34,342 nt of DNA from an uncultured beta proteobacterium. Lineage in GTDB: Bacteria; Pseudomonadota; Gammaproteobacteria; Burkholderiales; Rhodocyclaceae. Every line of letters begins with the position of its first letter. The stretch's first letter is position 1. A model generated the notes under the pieces. That model made no database searches and was not told the DNA's origin. It saw nothing but the letters and a program-made list of their open reading frames with translations. Positions 1 through 8,632 of this stretch are shown here, in pieces. Made by a program: the position numbers and the translations under genes. The stretch is from contig CAISOB010000093.1 of NCBI GenBank assembly GCA_903886975.1, forward strand, positions 1-34,342, written 5' to 3'.

Positions 1-139
1 AGAGCACCGCAATCGTCTCGGCCAGCGAGCTCGATCCGCCCAGGTGGCCGGCCTTGCCGACACCCATCATCTCCAACAGGTTGTAACGGAGCTTCAGCGC
101 CTTGCCTTTGAGCTCCTTGATCAACGCTTCGTTTGCCAC
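1..139 (-). CDS. Transketolase, N-terminal subunit (split type), 5' part only
   Basis: The first 46 codons are present and the rest lies beyond the window edge. Split transketolase N-terminal subunits bind thiamine diphosphate and transfer two-carbon ketol units between sugar phosphates. The visible sequence has the family signature GKAGHLGGSSSLAE, where the His-Leu-Gly-Gly stretch belongs to the cofactor-binding region. The start is a GTG at 139-137, preceded by AGGAG with a six-base spacer. The gene begins 20 bases after the dehydrogenase stop codon on the same strand, so the two are almost certainly co-transcribed under the GntR-type regulator upstream. A C-terminal subunit gene would be expected just outside the window. 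The substrate cannot be told from this fragment. Confidence 0.85.
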   Translation of the reverse strand, partial: MANEALIKELKGKALKLRYNLLEMMGVGKAGHLGGSSSLAETIAVL

Positions 140-159
140 GTGATTCTCCTTTTAAAAAC

Positions 160-1194
160 TTAACTTTCCAAAAAAACTTTCAGCATCTTTCCGTCCCGGT
201 TATTTTCCAGGTCCTTGAATGCTTTCACGCCGTCGCCCAGCGGATAGACGTTCGTCATCAGCGGCGAAACGTCGATCTTCTTCTCTTCGAGCAATTTCAG
301 GCTCGCCTGGAAACCGGGGAAATCGTAGATGTAGTTGCCCTTGATCGTCAGTTCGGTAGTGACGATCTTCTGCATGTTCACCTCGACCATCTTCTGCGCG
401 TTGCCGATCCACACGACGGTCCCGCCAATACGCAGGCAGTCGAGCGAGTTAGCGGCAGTCGGCGCGATGCCGACCGCCTCGATGGCGAAATCGCACATCT
501 TTCCCTGAGTAATCTCTTTCACTTTTTCCAGGAAATCGGTTTGGCGGGAATTGATCGTATGGTCGGCCCGCATCTTTCTGGCCGTCTGCAGCCGGAAATC
601 CGTCGCGTCCGAAACGATGATGTTCCTGGCGCCGCGCATCTTGAGCAGCGCGATCGCCAGAAGGCCAATCGTTCCCGCTCCGATCACCATGCAGTATTCG
701 GCGTCGCGGATTTCCTGGTCGGAGATCTTGTACACCGAGCGGTACGCGACGGCCAGGGGTTCGGTCATCGCCGCCTCGTTGAACGAGAGCGTAGCAGCGA
801 AGGGAATCAGATATTTTTCATCGACGGCAATGTACTCGGTCATGCTGCCGTTGACGGTCATGACGCCCATCATGAAGCCCGCGGCGGGGCACATGTTGGG
901 CAGGCCCTTTTTGCAGAACTCGCAGACCCCGCAGAAGGGCTTGGGAAACGCGACGACTCGTTGGCCCGGTTTGAGGCTGCCGCTAGGCGGAGCTTCCTCG
1001 ATGATTCCGGAGAACTCGTGGCCCATGATCATCGGCGCGGTACGGCGCCCGGTCTTACCCAGATAGCCCTCGAAATCCGAACCGCAAATGCCGTTGGATC
1101 GGACGGCGATCAGATACTGCCCGGCGGCGAGGACCGGCCGCGGGATATCGCGCATTTCCATGGCTTTGTCGCCAAGGTAGTACAAGGCTTTCAC
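160..1194 (-). CDS. Zinc-dependent medium-chain alcohol/polyol dehydrogenase
   Basis: A 344-aa cytoplasmic NAD(P)-dependent dehydrogenase of the sorbitol/threonine/butanediol dehydrogenase group. It shows the catalytic zinc region (NGICGSD at about 35-41, then GHE near 59-61). The structural zinc lobe has four cysteines in the pattern C-x2-C-x2-C-x7-C (CGVCEFC then C, about 88-102). The Rossmann motif GAGTIG lies near 172, and an Asp after the second strand (SDATDFR) favours NAD. The start is GTG at 1194-1192 with AAGGAG five bases upstream. It sits between gntR and a split transketolase gene on one strand, which suggests a sugar or sugar-alcohol pathway in which a polyol or aldose is oxidised before entering the pentose phosphate route. 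The exact substrate is not readable. Confidence 0.88.
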   Translation of the reverse strand: MKALYYLGDKAMEMRDIPRPVLAAGQYLIAVRSNGICGSDFEGYLGKTGRRTAPMIMGHEFSGIIEEAPPSGSLKPGQRVVAFPKPFCGVCEFCKKGLPNMCPAAGFMMGVMTVNGSMTEYIAVDEKYLIPFAATLSFNEAAMTEPLAVAYRSVYKISDQEIRDAEYCMVIGAGTIGLLAIALLKMRGARNIIVSDATDFRLQTARKMRADHTINSRQTDFLEKVKEITQGKMCDFAIEAVGIAPTAANSLDCLRIGGTVVWIGNAQKMVEVNMQKIVTTELTIKGNYIYDFPGFQASLKLLEEKKIDVSPLMTNVYPLGDGVKAFKDLENNRDGKMLKVFLES

Positions 1195-1280
1195 GATTTC
1201 TCCTTAGCTAATGAAGCCCAGCCAGCGCGGCACGATGAGCACAAGTTCATGCTTTTCCCCTTCCATTTGGTTCTTGTAGG

Positions 1281-1305
1281 TTGTATCACAAGTTCGTGAG
1301 ACACG
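1281..1305. promoter_or_regulatory. Two tandem palindromes, likely GntR operators for the dehydrogenase promoter
   Basis: TTGTATCACAA at 1281-1291 is a perfect TTGT-N3-ACAA palindrome. CGTGAGACACG at 1295-1305 is a perfect CGTG-N3-CACG palindrome. Their centres are 14 bp apart, and the second directly abuts the proposed -10 hexamer of the dehydrogenase promoter. FadR-subfamily GntR regulators bind short palindromes with a three-base centre, and a near-copy (TTGTGACACAT) lies at the gntR promoter. That these are bound by the adjacent regulator is inference. Confidence 0.6.
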
Positions 1306-1334
1306 ATTAGCGCACAGCTACTTCCCTCTGTCAA
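1306..1334 (-). promoter_or_regulatory. Sigma70-like promoter of the dehydrogenase-transketolase operon
   Basis: On the minus strand TTGACA (1334-1329) is a perfect -35 hexamer. A 17-base spacer leads to GCTAAT (1311-1306), a 4/6 match to the -10 consensus. Transcription would start inside the tandem palindromes, the usual arrangement for repression. Confidence 0.55.
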
Positions 1335-1349
1335 CAACAAACGAGTCTT

Positions 1350-2075
1350 TTACTTCGCGGAATTCTTGGTCGAATCCTTCTTGTTGGTTCTCAGGATCGC
1401 CTGTATCGTTTCTTCGATATGGGCGTCCATCAAAGCCTCGCATGTCACCTTGTCGCCCTTCTTCAGCGCGTCGATCAGCTTGCGGTGATAGCGCAGCCCG
1501 ATCTCGCAGCCGAGCAGATCGACGATGTCGACCATGGCTGATGCAAGGATGACGTGGATGATTCCATAGACCTTGGCGACGATCGGGTTTTGCGCGATCT
1601 GCACCAGGCGGTAATGGAAGAGGTAATCGGCGTTGGCGTGCTTCTTCGCGTCGTTGGCGTAGGCCACCATCGTCGCGTAGGTGTCTTCGAGAAAGGAGAT
1701 GTCTTTCTTGGTGATTCTTGGCGCGGCCAGGGCGATCGCGCCTTTTTCGATGATTTTCCGGTACTCGAGGACGGTGATGATGTCCTGATTTTCGTTGATC
1801 TGGATCAGCGGGTGGAAGGCATCCATCGCATGAATCGTCGAGAAATCCCTGACAAAGTTGCCGCCGCCATGCTTGGTTTCAACCAGGCCGAGGATTTCGA
1901 GCTGCTGCAACGCGGCGCGCACGGTGACCCGGCTCACCCCGAAACTTGCGCACAGTTCGTTCTCGGAAGGCAGCTTCTCGCCGACTTTCCACACGCCTTC
2001 CATAAGCTGCGATTTGAGCTGCACATAGACCTGCGAGCGCAGCGATTCCTTCTTGATGCTTTTCAATATGGCCAA
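1350..2075 (-). CDS. GntR family transcriptional regulator, FadR subfamily (FCD domain)
   Basis: A 241-aa DNA-binding regulator. The N-terminal winged helix carries the typical GntR pattern (VGEKLPSENELCASFGVSRV, about residues 25-44). The C-terminal all-helical FCD ligand domain has the DYLFHYRLVQIAQNP pattern seen in regulators of carboxylate and sugar-acid catabolism. I place the start at the TTG at 2075-2073, because GAGGAG lies six bases upstream and homologues begin close to the winged helix. The open frame continues upstream to 2249 but that stretch has no resemblance to the family and crosses the promoter. The gene precedes the dehydrogenase and transketolase genes and probably represses them and itself through the TTGTGA-containing sites. 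Confidence 0.88.
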   Translation of the reverse strand: MAILKSIKKESLRSQVYVQLKSQLMEGVWKVGEKLPSENELCASFGVSRVTVRAALQQLEILGLVETKHGGGNFVRDFSTIHAMDAFHPLIQINENQDIITVLEYRKIIEKGAIALAAPRITKKDISFLEDTYATMVAYANDAKKHANADYLFHYRLVQIAQNPIVAKVYGIIHVILASAMVDIVDLLGCEIGLRYHRKLIDALKKGDKVTCEALMDAHIEETIQAILRTNKKDSTKNSAK

Positions 2076-2092
2076 GGGACGCTCCTCATTTC

Positions 2093-2132
2093 TTGTGACA
2101 CATAATACAACTATTAATGCACCCTGTGTCAA
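2093..2132 (-). promoter_or_regulatory. gntR promoter with overlapping operator-like site
   Basis: Minus-strand TTGACA (2132-2127) is followed after 17 bases by TGTATT (2109-2104). A 19-base reading to TATTAT is also possible. TTGTGACACAT (2093-2103), nearly TTGT-N3-ACAA, immediately follows the -10 hexamer and shares CTTGTGAyACA with the dehydrogenase promoter site. This fits autorepression. Confidence 0.55.
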
Positions 2133-2207
2133 ACTAAATCGTGCTCGGCTGTTTGCGGCGATTTCAGCGGATATTACGGATAGCCAAAGCGGCCGTTTGC
2201 TGCGAGC

Positions 2208-5200
2208 ATGACCTGGCAACAGACAGAGCAGACGATGCATATCGACCACCGCGAGCCGGTTCGCCGCACCGGCCTGATTGAATGGACACTGTTCGGCCTC
2301 GCCTTGCTGATCATCGGCGGCTACGTCGGGCAGCTCCTCTATTCAGACTATCAGCGCATAGACGCCGAGGAAAGGCAGCGGCTTGCCGCCGCGGCCGATG
2401 TCGTCGAGCAGAACCTCGCCCGGCAACTCTTCGCCGTCGACCGCTCGCTGGCCGGCTTCATCGAGGATCTGCCGGATTTTGGCGCCCTGCCGGGCAGCGC
2501 CGTTCTCATCAACCGCCGCTTCAAGGCGCTCAGTGAAGCGATCCCCGGTGTGCGCACCCTCCTCTTGACGGACGCCGACGGCACGGCGGTGGCCAGCAAC
2601 CAGCCGCAACTCATCGGTATGAATTTCCGCAATTCCGAGCGCCAGCAGCTGCTTCGCCAAAGTGCCGATCCGGCCAGGCTCTATGTCTCGCCGCCGTTCG
2701 TGACGCCGCTCGGCAATTATGCAATCGGGGTGGCGAAGACCGTATTCGATCGGCAAGGCAAGTTCAACGGCGGCGTCCTCGCGGTACTCGACCCCGAGTA
2801 CTTCAACACCCTGCTCGCTTCGGTCTGCTATGCGCAGGATATGCGGGCGTCGATGGTGCACGGTGACGGCAAGGTGATTTCCATCGTTCCGGATGCGCCG
2901 GAAATCAACGGCATGGACCTGGCAAGACCCGGCTCCTACTATTCGCTGCACGTCAAGAGCGGCGGCCATACGAGTCTCTTCGCGGGCCGTGTCGCGTCGA
3001 CCGGCGAGGACCGCCTGGTAGTCTTGCAAACCATCCGGCCGGCGCAGGTGTCGATGGACAAGCCGCTGCTCGTTGCGCTAAGCCGCGACGCCCCGACGCT
3101 TTACCTCGGCTGGCGGCGCATGGCCGTCCAGCAAGCCATCCTGTTCGGCACGCTGGCACTGACGAGCGCGCTCAGTCTGCTGATTTTTCAACGCCGCCGG
3201 CGCGCCCATGAGGCGCTGCTGGCTGAACGTGACCGGGAGCGCCGCGAAGCCGCCCGGGCCATTCGGGAAAGCGAGGAGAACCTCGCGATCACCCTGAATT
3301 CGATCGGCGACGCGGTAATCGCCACCGACTCGCACGGTCGCGTGACGCGCATGAACCCGACGGCCGAGCGCCTGACCGGCTGGACCTTCGCCGATGCGTG
3401 CGGGCGGCCGCTTCCCGAAGTGTTCCACATCGTCCATGCCGACAGCGGCGAAACCGTCGCCGACCCGGTGCAGCGCGTCATCGCGGCCGGCGAAGTCGTC
3501 GGGCTGGCCAATCACACCGCCCTGCTCGCACGCGACGGACAGCGGTATCAGATTGCCGACAGCGCCGCGCCGATTCGCAATGCCGCCGGCGAAATCGTCG
3601 GTATCGTGCTGGTATTCACCGATGTCAGCGAGCAATACCGCATGGAACAGGCGCTGCGCGACAACGAGGAGCGCTACCGCACCGCTTTCCTGACCAGCCC
3701 CGACTCCATCACCATCAGTCGCATAGACGACGGCGTATATGTCGACATCAATGACAGCGTAACGCCGATGTTCGGCTGGAGCCGCGCCGAAATTGTCGGT
3801 CGAAGCACTACTGAGATCGGCATCTACAGAAATCCCGACGACCGGCGGGTGCTGATCGCGCTGCTCGATCATGACGGCTCATGCAAGAATTTCGAAACCG
3901 AATTGCTGACCAAGGAAGGGCGCGTCATCAGCGCGCTGATCTCGGCCAAGCGAGTCAACATCAAAGGGCAGCCCTGCCTGCTGTCGGTGGCGCGCGATAT
4001 TTCCGCGCGCAAGCGGGCCGAAAAGGAGCTCGAGGAGCACCGCCACCACCTGGAAGATCTCGTCGCCTCGCGCACGAGCGAACTGGCCGAGGCCAACCAG
4101 GCCCTGATCCGGCGCGCGGCGGAAATCGCCGATCTTTACGACCACGCGCCGTGCGGTTACCACTCGCTTGCGCCCGACGGAACGATCATCGCGGTCAATG
4201 AAACCGAACTCGCCCTGCTCGGCTACGCGCGCGCCGACTACGTCGGACACAAGATGCCTGAATTCATGACGCCCGCGAGCCGCGCCGCGTTCGCGCAGAG
4301 TTGGGACGAGTTGTACCGCAGCGGCGGCGTGCGCGATCTCGAACTCGACCTGATCCGCAAGGACGGGGCGATCATACCCTTCCTGGTCAGCAGAAATGTC
4401 GTGCGCAACGCCGCCGGAGATCTTCTCGCCACGCGCAGCACGCTCGTCGACAACCGGGCGCGCAAGGCGCGCGACAGGGAAATCGCCGCGATGCAGCTTG
4501 AACTCGCCCGACGCGCGGAAGACGCCGAGGCGGCCAACATCGCCAAGAGCAGCTTCTTGGCCAACATGAGCCACGAAATCCGCACACCGATGAACGCCAT
4601 CATCGGAATGGCGCACTTGCTGCGGCGCAGCGAGCTCAACCCGACGCAGATCGATCGCCTCGACAAGATTGAAACAGCCAGCGATCACCTCCTGAACGTC
4701 ATCAACGACATTCTCGATCTGTCGAAGATCGAAGCCAACAAGTTCATCCTCGAAGAGCTCCCGGTCGCGATCAACGCCCTGCTCAACAACGTCTGCTCGA
4801 TCAGCACGGCGCGCGCCCACCTCAAGGGGCTCAAGCTGAAGATCGAAAGCGCCCCCTTCCCGTCCAACCTGCAGGGCGATCCGACGCGCCTGCAGCAGGC
4901 GCTGCTTAACTACGTCAGCAACGCCATCAAGTTCACCGAGACGGGAACGGTCAGCGTACGCGCCATCGGAGAAGAAGAGACATCGGCGTGGCTGCGCGTG
5001 CGCTTCGAAGTTGAAGATACCGGCGTCGGCATCGCGGCGGAAGCGCTGCCGCGACTGTTCTCGGCTTTCGAGCAGGCCGATAATTCAACGACGCGCAAGT
5101 ATGGCGGGACCGGGCTTGGTCTCGTCATCACCCGACGGCTGGCCGAACTGATGGGCGGCGAGGCCGGCGTTGAAAGTGTACTGGGCAGCGGCAGCACCTT

Positions 5201-5672
5201 CTGGTTTACGGTCCTGCTGAAGAAGACGGAGCGCCGCGATGACCTCGCTCGGGAAGCCGTGACCGAGGCCGAGGCCTTGATACGTCGCCGCTATGCCGGC
5301 CGGCGCGTGCTGCTGGTCGACGACGAACCGATCAATCTCGAAGTCGCGCGCTTCCTGCTCGAGGAATCGGGACTGATCGTCGACACGGCCGAAGACGGCG
5401 CCGCGGCCGTCGAATGGGCGCGCAAGACGTGTTACGCGGTCATCCTGATGGATGTGCAGATGCCGAAACTCGACGGCCTCGCGGCGACGCGGCAAATCCG
5501 CGCCCTGCCCGGCTGTCGCGACCTGCCGATTCTGGCCATGACCGCCAATGCTTTTCTCGAGGACCGGGCGCGCTGTCTCGACGCTGGAATGAACGATTTC
5601 CTGATCAAGCCTTTCGTTCCCAAACTGCTCTTCTCGACGCTCGTCAAATACCTCGATCAGCGATCGAGCTGA
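2208..5672 (+). CDS. Membrane hybrid sensor histidine kinase with Cache-like sensor, three PAS domains and a receiver
   Basis: An 1154-aa inner-membrane kinase. TM1 lies at about 24-45 and TM2 at about 308-327, enclosing a 260-residue periplasmic sensor resembling double-Cache domains. Three PAS units follow at about 353-472, 481-604 and 637-757, with a coiled coil before the third. The H box (NMSHEIRTPMNAI) puts the phospho-acceptor at His789. The ATPase domain shows the N box (NYVSNAIKFTETG), DTGVGI and GGTGLGL (near 899, 936 and 964). The C-terminal receiver has DDE, the acceptor Asp1082 (LMDVQMP) and Lys1134 (IKPF). No response regulator is adjacent, so its output partner is encoded elsewhere. 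The ATG at 2208 has only a weak ribosome site; ATG 2235 is an alternative and still precedes TM1. The ligand is unknown. Confidence 0.9.
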   Translation: MTWQQTEQTMHIDHREPVRRTGLIEWTLFGLALLIIGGYVGQLLYSDYQRIDAEERQRLAAAADVVEQNLARQLFAVDRSLAGFIEDLPDFGALPGSAVLINRRFKALSEAIPGVRTLLLTDADGTAVASNQPQLIGMNFRNSERQQLLRQSADPARLYVSPPFVTPLGNYAIGVAKTVFDRQGKFNGGVLAVLDPEYFNTLLASVCYAQDMRASMVHGDGKVISIVPDAPEINGMDLARPGSYYSLHVKSGGHTSLFAGRVASTGEDRLVVLQTIRPAQVSMDKPLLVALSRDAPTLYLGWRRMAVQQAILFGTLALTSALSLLIFQRRRRAHEALLAERDRERREAARAIRESEENLAITLNSIGDAVIATDSHGRVTRMNPTAERLTGWTFADACGRPLPEVFHIVHADSGETVADPVQRVIAAGEVVGLANHTALLARDGQRYQIADSAAPIRNAAGEIVGIVLVFTDVSEQYRMEQALRDNEERYRTAFLTSPDSITISRIDDGVYVDINDSVTPMFGWSRAEIVGRSTTEIGIYRNPDDRRVLIALLDHDGSCKNFETELLTKEGRVISALISAKRVNIKGQPCLLSVARDISARKRAEKELEEHRHHLEDLVASRTSELAEANQALIRRAAEIADLYDHAPCGYHSLAPDGTIIAVNETELALLGYARADYVGHKMPEFMTPASRAAFAQSWDELYRSGGVRDLELDLIRKDGAIIPFLVSRNVVRNAAGDLLATRSTLVDNRARKARDREIAAMQLELARRAEDAEAANIAKSSFLANMSHEIRTPMNAIIGMAHLLRRSELNPTQIDRLDKIETASDHLLNVINDILDLSKIEANKFILEELPVAINALLNNVCSISTARAHLKGLKLKIESAPFPSNLQGDPTRLQQALLNYVSNAIKFTETGTVSVRAIGEEETSAWLRVRFEVEDTGVGIAAEALPRLFSAFEQADNSTTRKYGGTGLGLVITRRLAELMGGEAGVESVLGSGSTFWFTVLLKKTERRDDLAREAVTEAEALIRRRYAGRRVLLVDDEPINLEVARFLLEESGLIVDTAEDGAAAVEWARKTCYAVILMDVQMPKLDGLAATRQIRALPGCRDLPILAMTANAFLEDRARCLDAGMNDFLIKPFVPKLLFSTLVKYLDQRSS

Positions 5673-5685
5673 GGATGCCGCGCTC

Positions 5686-5705
5686 GCCCCGGCGCGTACC
5701 GGGGC
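5686..5705. terminator. Terminator-like hairpin between convergent genes
   Basis: GCCCCGG and CCGGGGC form a perfect 7-bp stem with a six-base loop, placed 13 bases after the kinase stop codon and 9 bases after the iolB stop codon on the other strand. There is no T-tract on either side, so this is a stem-loop of likely but unproven terminator function. Confidence 0.45.
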
Positions 5706-5714
5706 GGCCTGCGC

Positions 5715-6554
5715 TCACTTGAACTTGTTGACCATGTCGGCAACGCCCGGGAAATCGCTCATCATGTAGCGGTACTCTTCCTTGAAGTTCTGCACCAGCC
5801 CGCGCCGCGTGGCGCCGACCAGGATGGTGAACACATAGGCGCGGTGCCCGGGCGAAGCCACCGTCGGGTGATAGCCGTGGTCGAGGACGAAGGTGTCGCC
5901 GCTCTTCGTCATGAAGCACTTCGACGAGCCGTCGGGCTGGAAACAGAGCTGCGCGCCAAAACCGTTGTCGGGGTTGAAGCGGTAGTGATAGACCTCTTCG
6001 TGATTGGTCTCGGTCGTGCCGGTGTCGGTGTCGTGCTTGTGCGGCGGATAACCGGACCAGCAGCCGGCGTCGGCATAGAGCTCGCTGACCAGCAGATTGC
6101 CGGCGCGGCCCAGGCCGTTTTGCCCGAGCAGATGGAAGATGCGCCGGTGCGAATGCGTCTCCGGCGAGCCGACCTCGACGACCTCGACCTCGTCGGGCCG
6201 GACGCGAAACGGCGGGAATTTCTCGGCGCAGGCGCCTCCGGCGACGGCCAGCTCGGCGCCACCGGCAGCGGCACGTACTCGGACTTCGGCACCGGCGGTG
6301 GCGTACACCGAATCGGCATTCCCCGACCAGATGTCGGCGCGGCCGCCGACGGCGGAAAACAGCGTGCCGCCGACGTCGATGTCGCACTGGCCCGATTGCA
6401 CCACGTAGAGCGTTTCGATGTCATCGACGCGGGTCCGGTATTCCTCGCCGGGAGCCAGGCGCAGCAGGTTGAAGTAAGTCAGTTTCAAGAGACCCGTTTT
6501 CGGATCGAGAATGGGTTGGTTCTTGTTGTCGGTCTTGCGCACGAGATCAGCCAT
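5715..6554 (-). CDS. iolB: 5-deoxy-glucuronate isomerase (IolB family)
   Basis: A 279-aa cytoplasmic cupin of the KduI/IolB family. IolB converts 5-deoxy-D-glucuronate to 2-deoxy-5-keto-D-gluconate in myo-inositol breakdown. The diagnostic metal-site region is present (YPPHKHD, with His172 and His174, then HEEVYHYRFNP around 185-195), as is the FVLDHGYHPTVASPGH stretch near the C-terminus. Length agrees with the family (about 270). The ATG at 6554 has AAGGA eight bases upstream. It is the last gene after dctP and dctQM with only 42 bases between, so it is probably co-transcribed with the TRAP transporter. Other inositol genes (iolC, D, E, G) are absent from the window, so a role on a related uronate-like compound is possible. 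Confidence 0.87.
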   Translation of the reverse strand: MADLVRKTDNKNQPILDPKTGLLKLTYFNLLRLAPGEEYRTRVDDIETLYVVQSGQCDIDVGGTLFSAVGGRADIWSGNADSVYATAGAEVRVRAAAGGAELAVAGGACAEKFPPFRVRPDEVEVVEVGSPETHSHRRIFHLLGQNGLGRAGNLLVSELYADAGCWSGYPPHKHDTDTGTTETNHEEVYHYRFNPDNGFGAQLCFQPDGSSKCFMTKSGDTFVLDHGYHPTVASPGHRAYVFTILVGATRRGLVQNFKEEYRYMMSDFPGVADMVNKFK

Positions 6555-6596
6555 TTTGCTTGTCCTTGGATTGAGTTGTATTCGTATCGGCCCGGA

Positions 6597-8522
6597 TCAC
6601 TTGGCGACATAACCGAGGACCCAGCGCGGAATGGCCAGCGTGAACTCAGGCACGAAGGCGACGAGGATGAGGCCGACGAGGAGCGCCGCGAGATACGGCA
6701 TATAGACCGGCATCAGGCGATTGATGTCGACCTTGCCGATGCCGCAGGCGATGTACAGTCCGACGCCGACCGGCGGCAGGAAGAAGGCGATGCCCATGCA
6801 GGTGACGATCACCGTGCCGTAGTGGATCGGGTCGATGCCGAGCCGGATGGCGATGGGAATCAGAATCGGTCCGAAAATGAGCAGCACCGGCAAACCTTCG
6901 AGCAGCGCGCCGATGACCACGAAGATGGCGATCGTCGCGAACATGAAGACCACCGGTCCGCCGCCGCCGACGGCGAACAGGGCGCCGATGATCTGCGGCA
7001 CCTCCTCGCGCGCCATGATCCAGGCGAACACCGAGGCGGCGCCGAGAACCCAGAGCGTCATCGCGGTGATGACGCCGCTGCTCACGAAGATCTCGGTCAA
7101 GTGTTTCCACTCAAGCTCGCGATAAATGAACAGGCCGACGATCAGGGCGTACACCACGGCGACCAGCGCAGCCTCCGTCACGGTAACGATGCCGGTGAAA
7201 ATGCCGCCGAAGATGATGACGGGCAAGCCCAACGGGATCACGGCCCCCTTGGTCGCGCGCATGAATTCGGCAAGCGTGGCGCGCCGCTCCAGCGGCCAGC
7301 CCAGGCGTCTGGCGCGCATGAAGACGACCGCGGCGACGGCGACGGCCAGGACAAAAGCCGGACCGAAACCGGCGATGAACAAGGTCACGATCGACAGATT
7401 CGCCAGCGAACCGAGAACGACCATGGTCAGGCAGGGCGGCACCAGCATGCCGAGCGCCGAGGCCGCCGAGACGATGCTGACGGCGTCCTCTCCCGGGTAG
7501 CCGGCGCGTTTCATCGACGGCACCATCAGCGAACTCATCGCCGAAACGTCGGCGGCGGTCGACCCGGAGATGCCGGAGAAGATCATTTCGGCGACGATGG
7601 TGACCATCGGCAGACCGCCGCGAAAGTGACCGACCAGGACCTTGGAGAAATTCACGATGCGTTGCGAAATTCCTGCCGTTTCCATCAAGGCGCCGCCGAG
7701 AATGAACAGCGGGATCGCGAGCAAGGTGAAGGAATCGACGCCGCCCATCATCTTGATCGGCAGGATGGTCAGCGGAATGCGTCCCGTCGATATCAGGTAG
7801 ACCAGCGAAACCAGCGCCAGCGAGAATCCCACGGGCATGCCGAGCGTCGCGGTGACAAGGAAACCGATGACCAAGATGGCGACCGGGGTCACGCCGAGCA
7901 CCAAGGGAAGGAGAACCGAGGCAAGGGCGACAACCGTCGTTGCCGCAGCAATCGCCATGGCGCGCTTCGACGCGGCCACCGTCTGCGCCTGCGTTCGCAT
8001 TTCGCGCAGGATGTAGAGCATCATGAGGATCATGCACGGCATCATCGGCGCGCTGACAAAAGCGCCCGAAAGTTCGCTGGCCGGCAGAATTTCGTGCGAA
8101 GACAGCACGGTGACCAGCCACGATTGATAGGCCAGAATTCCGAAGAAAACGAATACAACGATGTTGATGCCGAGGTCGACCGCGGTTCCGGTACGCACCG
8201 GCAGCAAGCGGATGGCCGCGGTGATCCGCGTATGCGCGTCGCGATGTATCGCGACGACGCCGCCGATCAGCATGATCCAGACCATCAGCAGGCGGGCGAT
8301 TTCTTCGGTCCACGGGATCGGACTGTTCATCAGGTAACGGCTGCCGACCTGGATGCCGACCGCCAGCACGATCGCCAGCATGATCAGGGCAGTCGCGTAC
8401 ATGACGGCGCGGTCGAGCCAGTTCTTGGGGACGGCGGCGCCCCCGTGGACATGAACGGGCAGCTCCGGGGCATCGTCCGCTACGGCCGATGGTGCTGCAA
8501 TGGTGGATTCATCCTGCGACAT
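6597..8522 (-). CDS. dctQM: TRAP transporter permease, fused small (DctQ) and large (DctM) subunits
   Basis: A 641-aa inner-membrane protein. Residues about 35-180 resemble the four-helix DctQ subunit (segments such as YATALIMLAIVLAVGIQVG, with IPWTEEIARLLMVW between helices). From about 200 onward is the DctM subunit with many hydrophobic segments and typical stretches (GMPVGFSLALVSLVY, SGISGSTAADVSAMSSLM, VSAASALGMLVPPC, FLPPVGVGLY). Together with the solute-binding protein it would use a sodium or proton gradient to import an organic acid. The start is the ATG at 8522 with CGGAG six bases upstream; the open frame extends 38 codons further upstream without family similarity. Fused DctQM proteins are known, but separate subunits are more common. 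It lies between dctP and iolB. Confidence 0.9.
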   Translation of the reverse strand: MSQDESTIAAPSAVADDAPELPVHVHGGAAVPKNWLDRAVMYATALIMLAIVLAVGIQVGSRYLMNSPIPWTEEIARLLMVWIMLIGGVVAIHRDAHTRITAAIRLLPVRTGTAVDLGINIVVFVFFGILAYQSWLVTVLSSHEILPASELSGAFVSAPMMPCMILMMLYILREMRTQAQTVAASKRAMAIAAATTVVALASVLLPLVLGVTPVAILVIGFLVTATLGMPVGFSLALVSLVYLISTGRIPLTILPIKMMGGVDSFTLLAIPLFILGGALMETAGISQRIVNFSKVLVGHFRGGLPMVTIVAEMIFSGISGSTAADVSAMSSLMVPSMKRAGYPGEDAVSIVSAASALGMLVPPCLTMVVLGSLANLSIVTLFIAGFGPAFVLAVAVAAVVFMRARRLGWPLERRATLAEFMRATKGAVIPLGLPVIIFGGIFTGIVTVTEAALVAVVYALIVGLFIYRELEWKHLTEIFVSSGVITAMTLWVLGAASVFAWIMAREEVPQIIGALFAVGGGGPVVFMFATIAIFVVIGALLEGLPVLLIFGPILIPIAIRLGIDPIHYGTVIVTCMGIAFFLPPVGVGLYIACGIGKVDINRLMPVYMPYLAALLVGLILVAFVPEFTLAIPRWVLGYVAK

Positions 8523-8632
8523 TGGGGACTCCGATAGACAGGGATAAGGTGGGGCGGTCGGACCACCCCACTTGACGAACGTGCAGCGCTCACCTCGCGC
8601 CGGCAGCAATGATTGCGTGCCGGCGCGGGATA

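Noticed and set aside
5844..8537. An 897-codon open frame on the plus strand across iolB and dctQM
   Set aside because: It is the antisense of two clear genes, is extremely rich in His, Asp, Arg and Gln without domain patterns, and has no ribosome site. High GC content removes stop codons in this frame.
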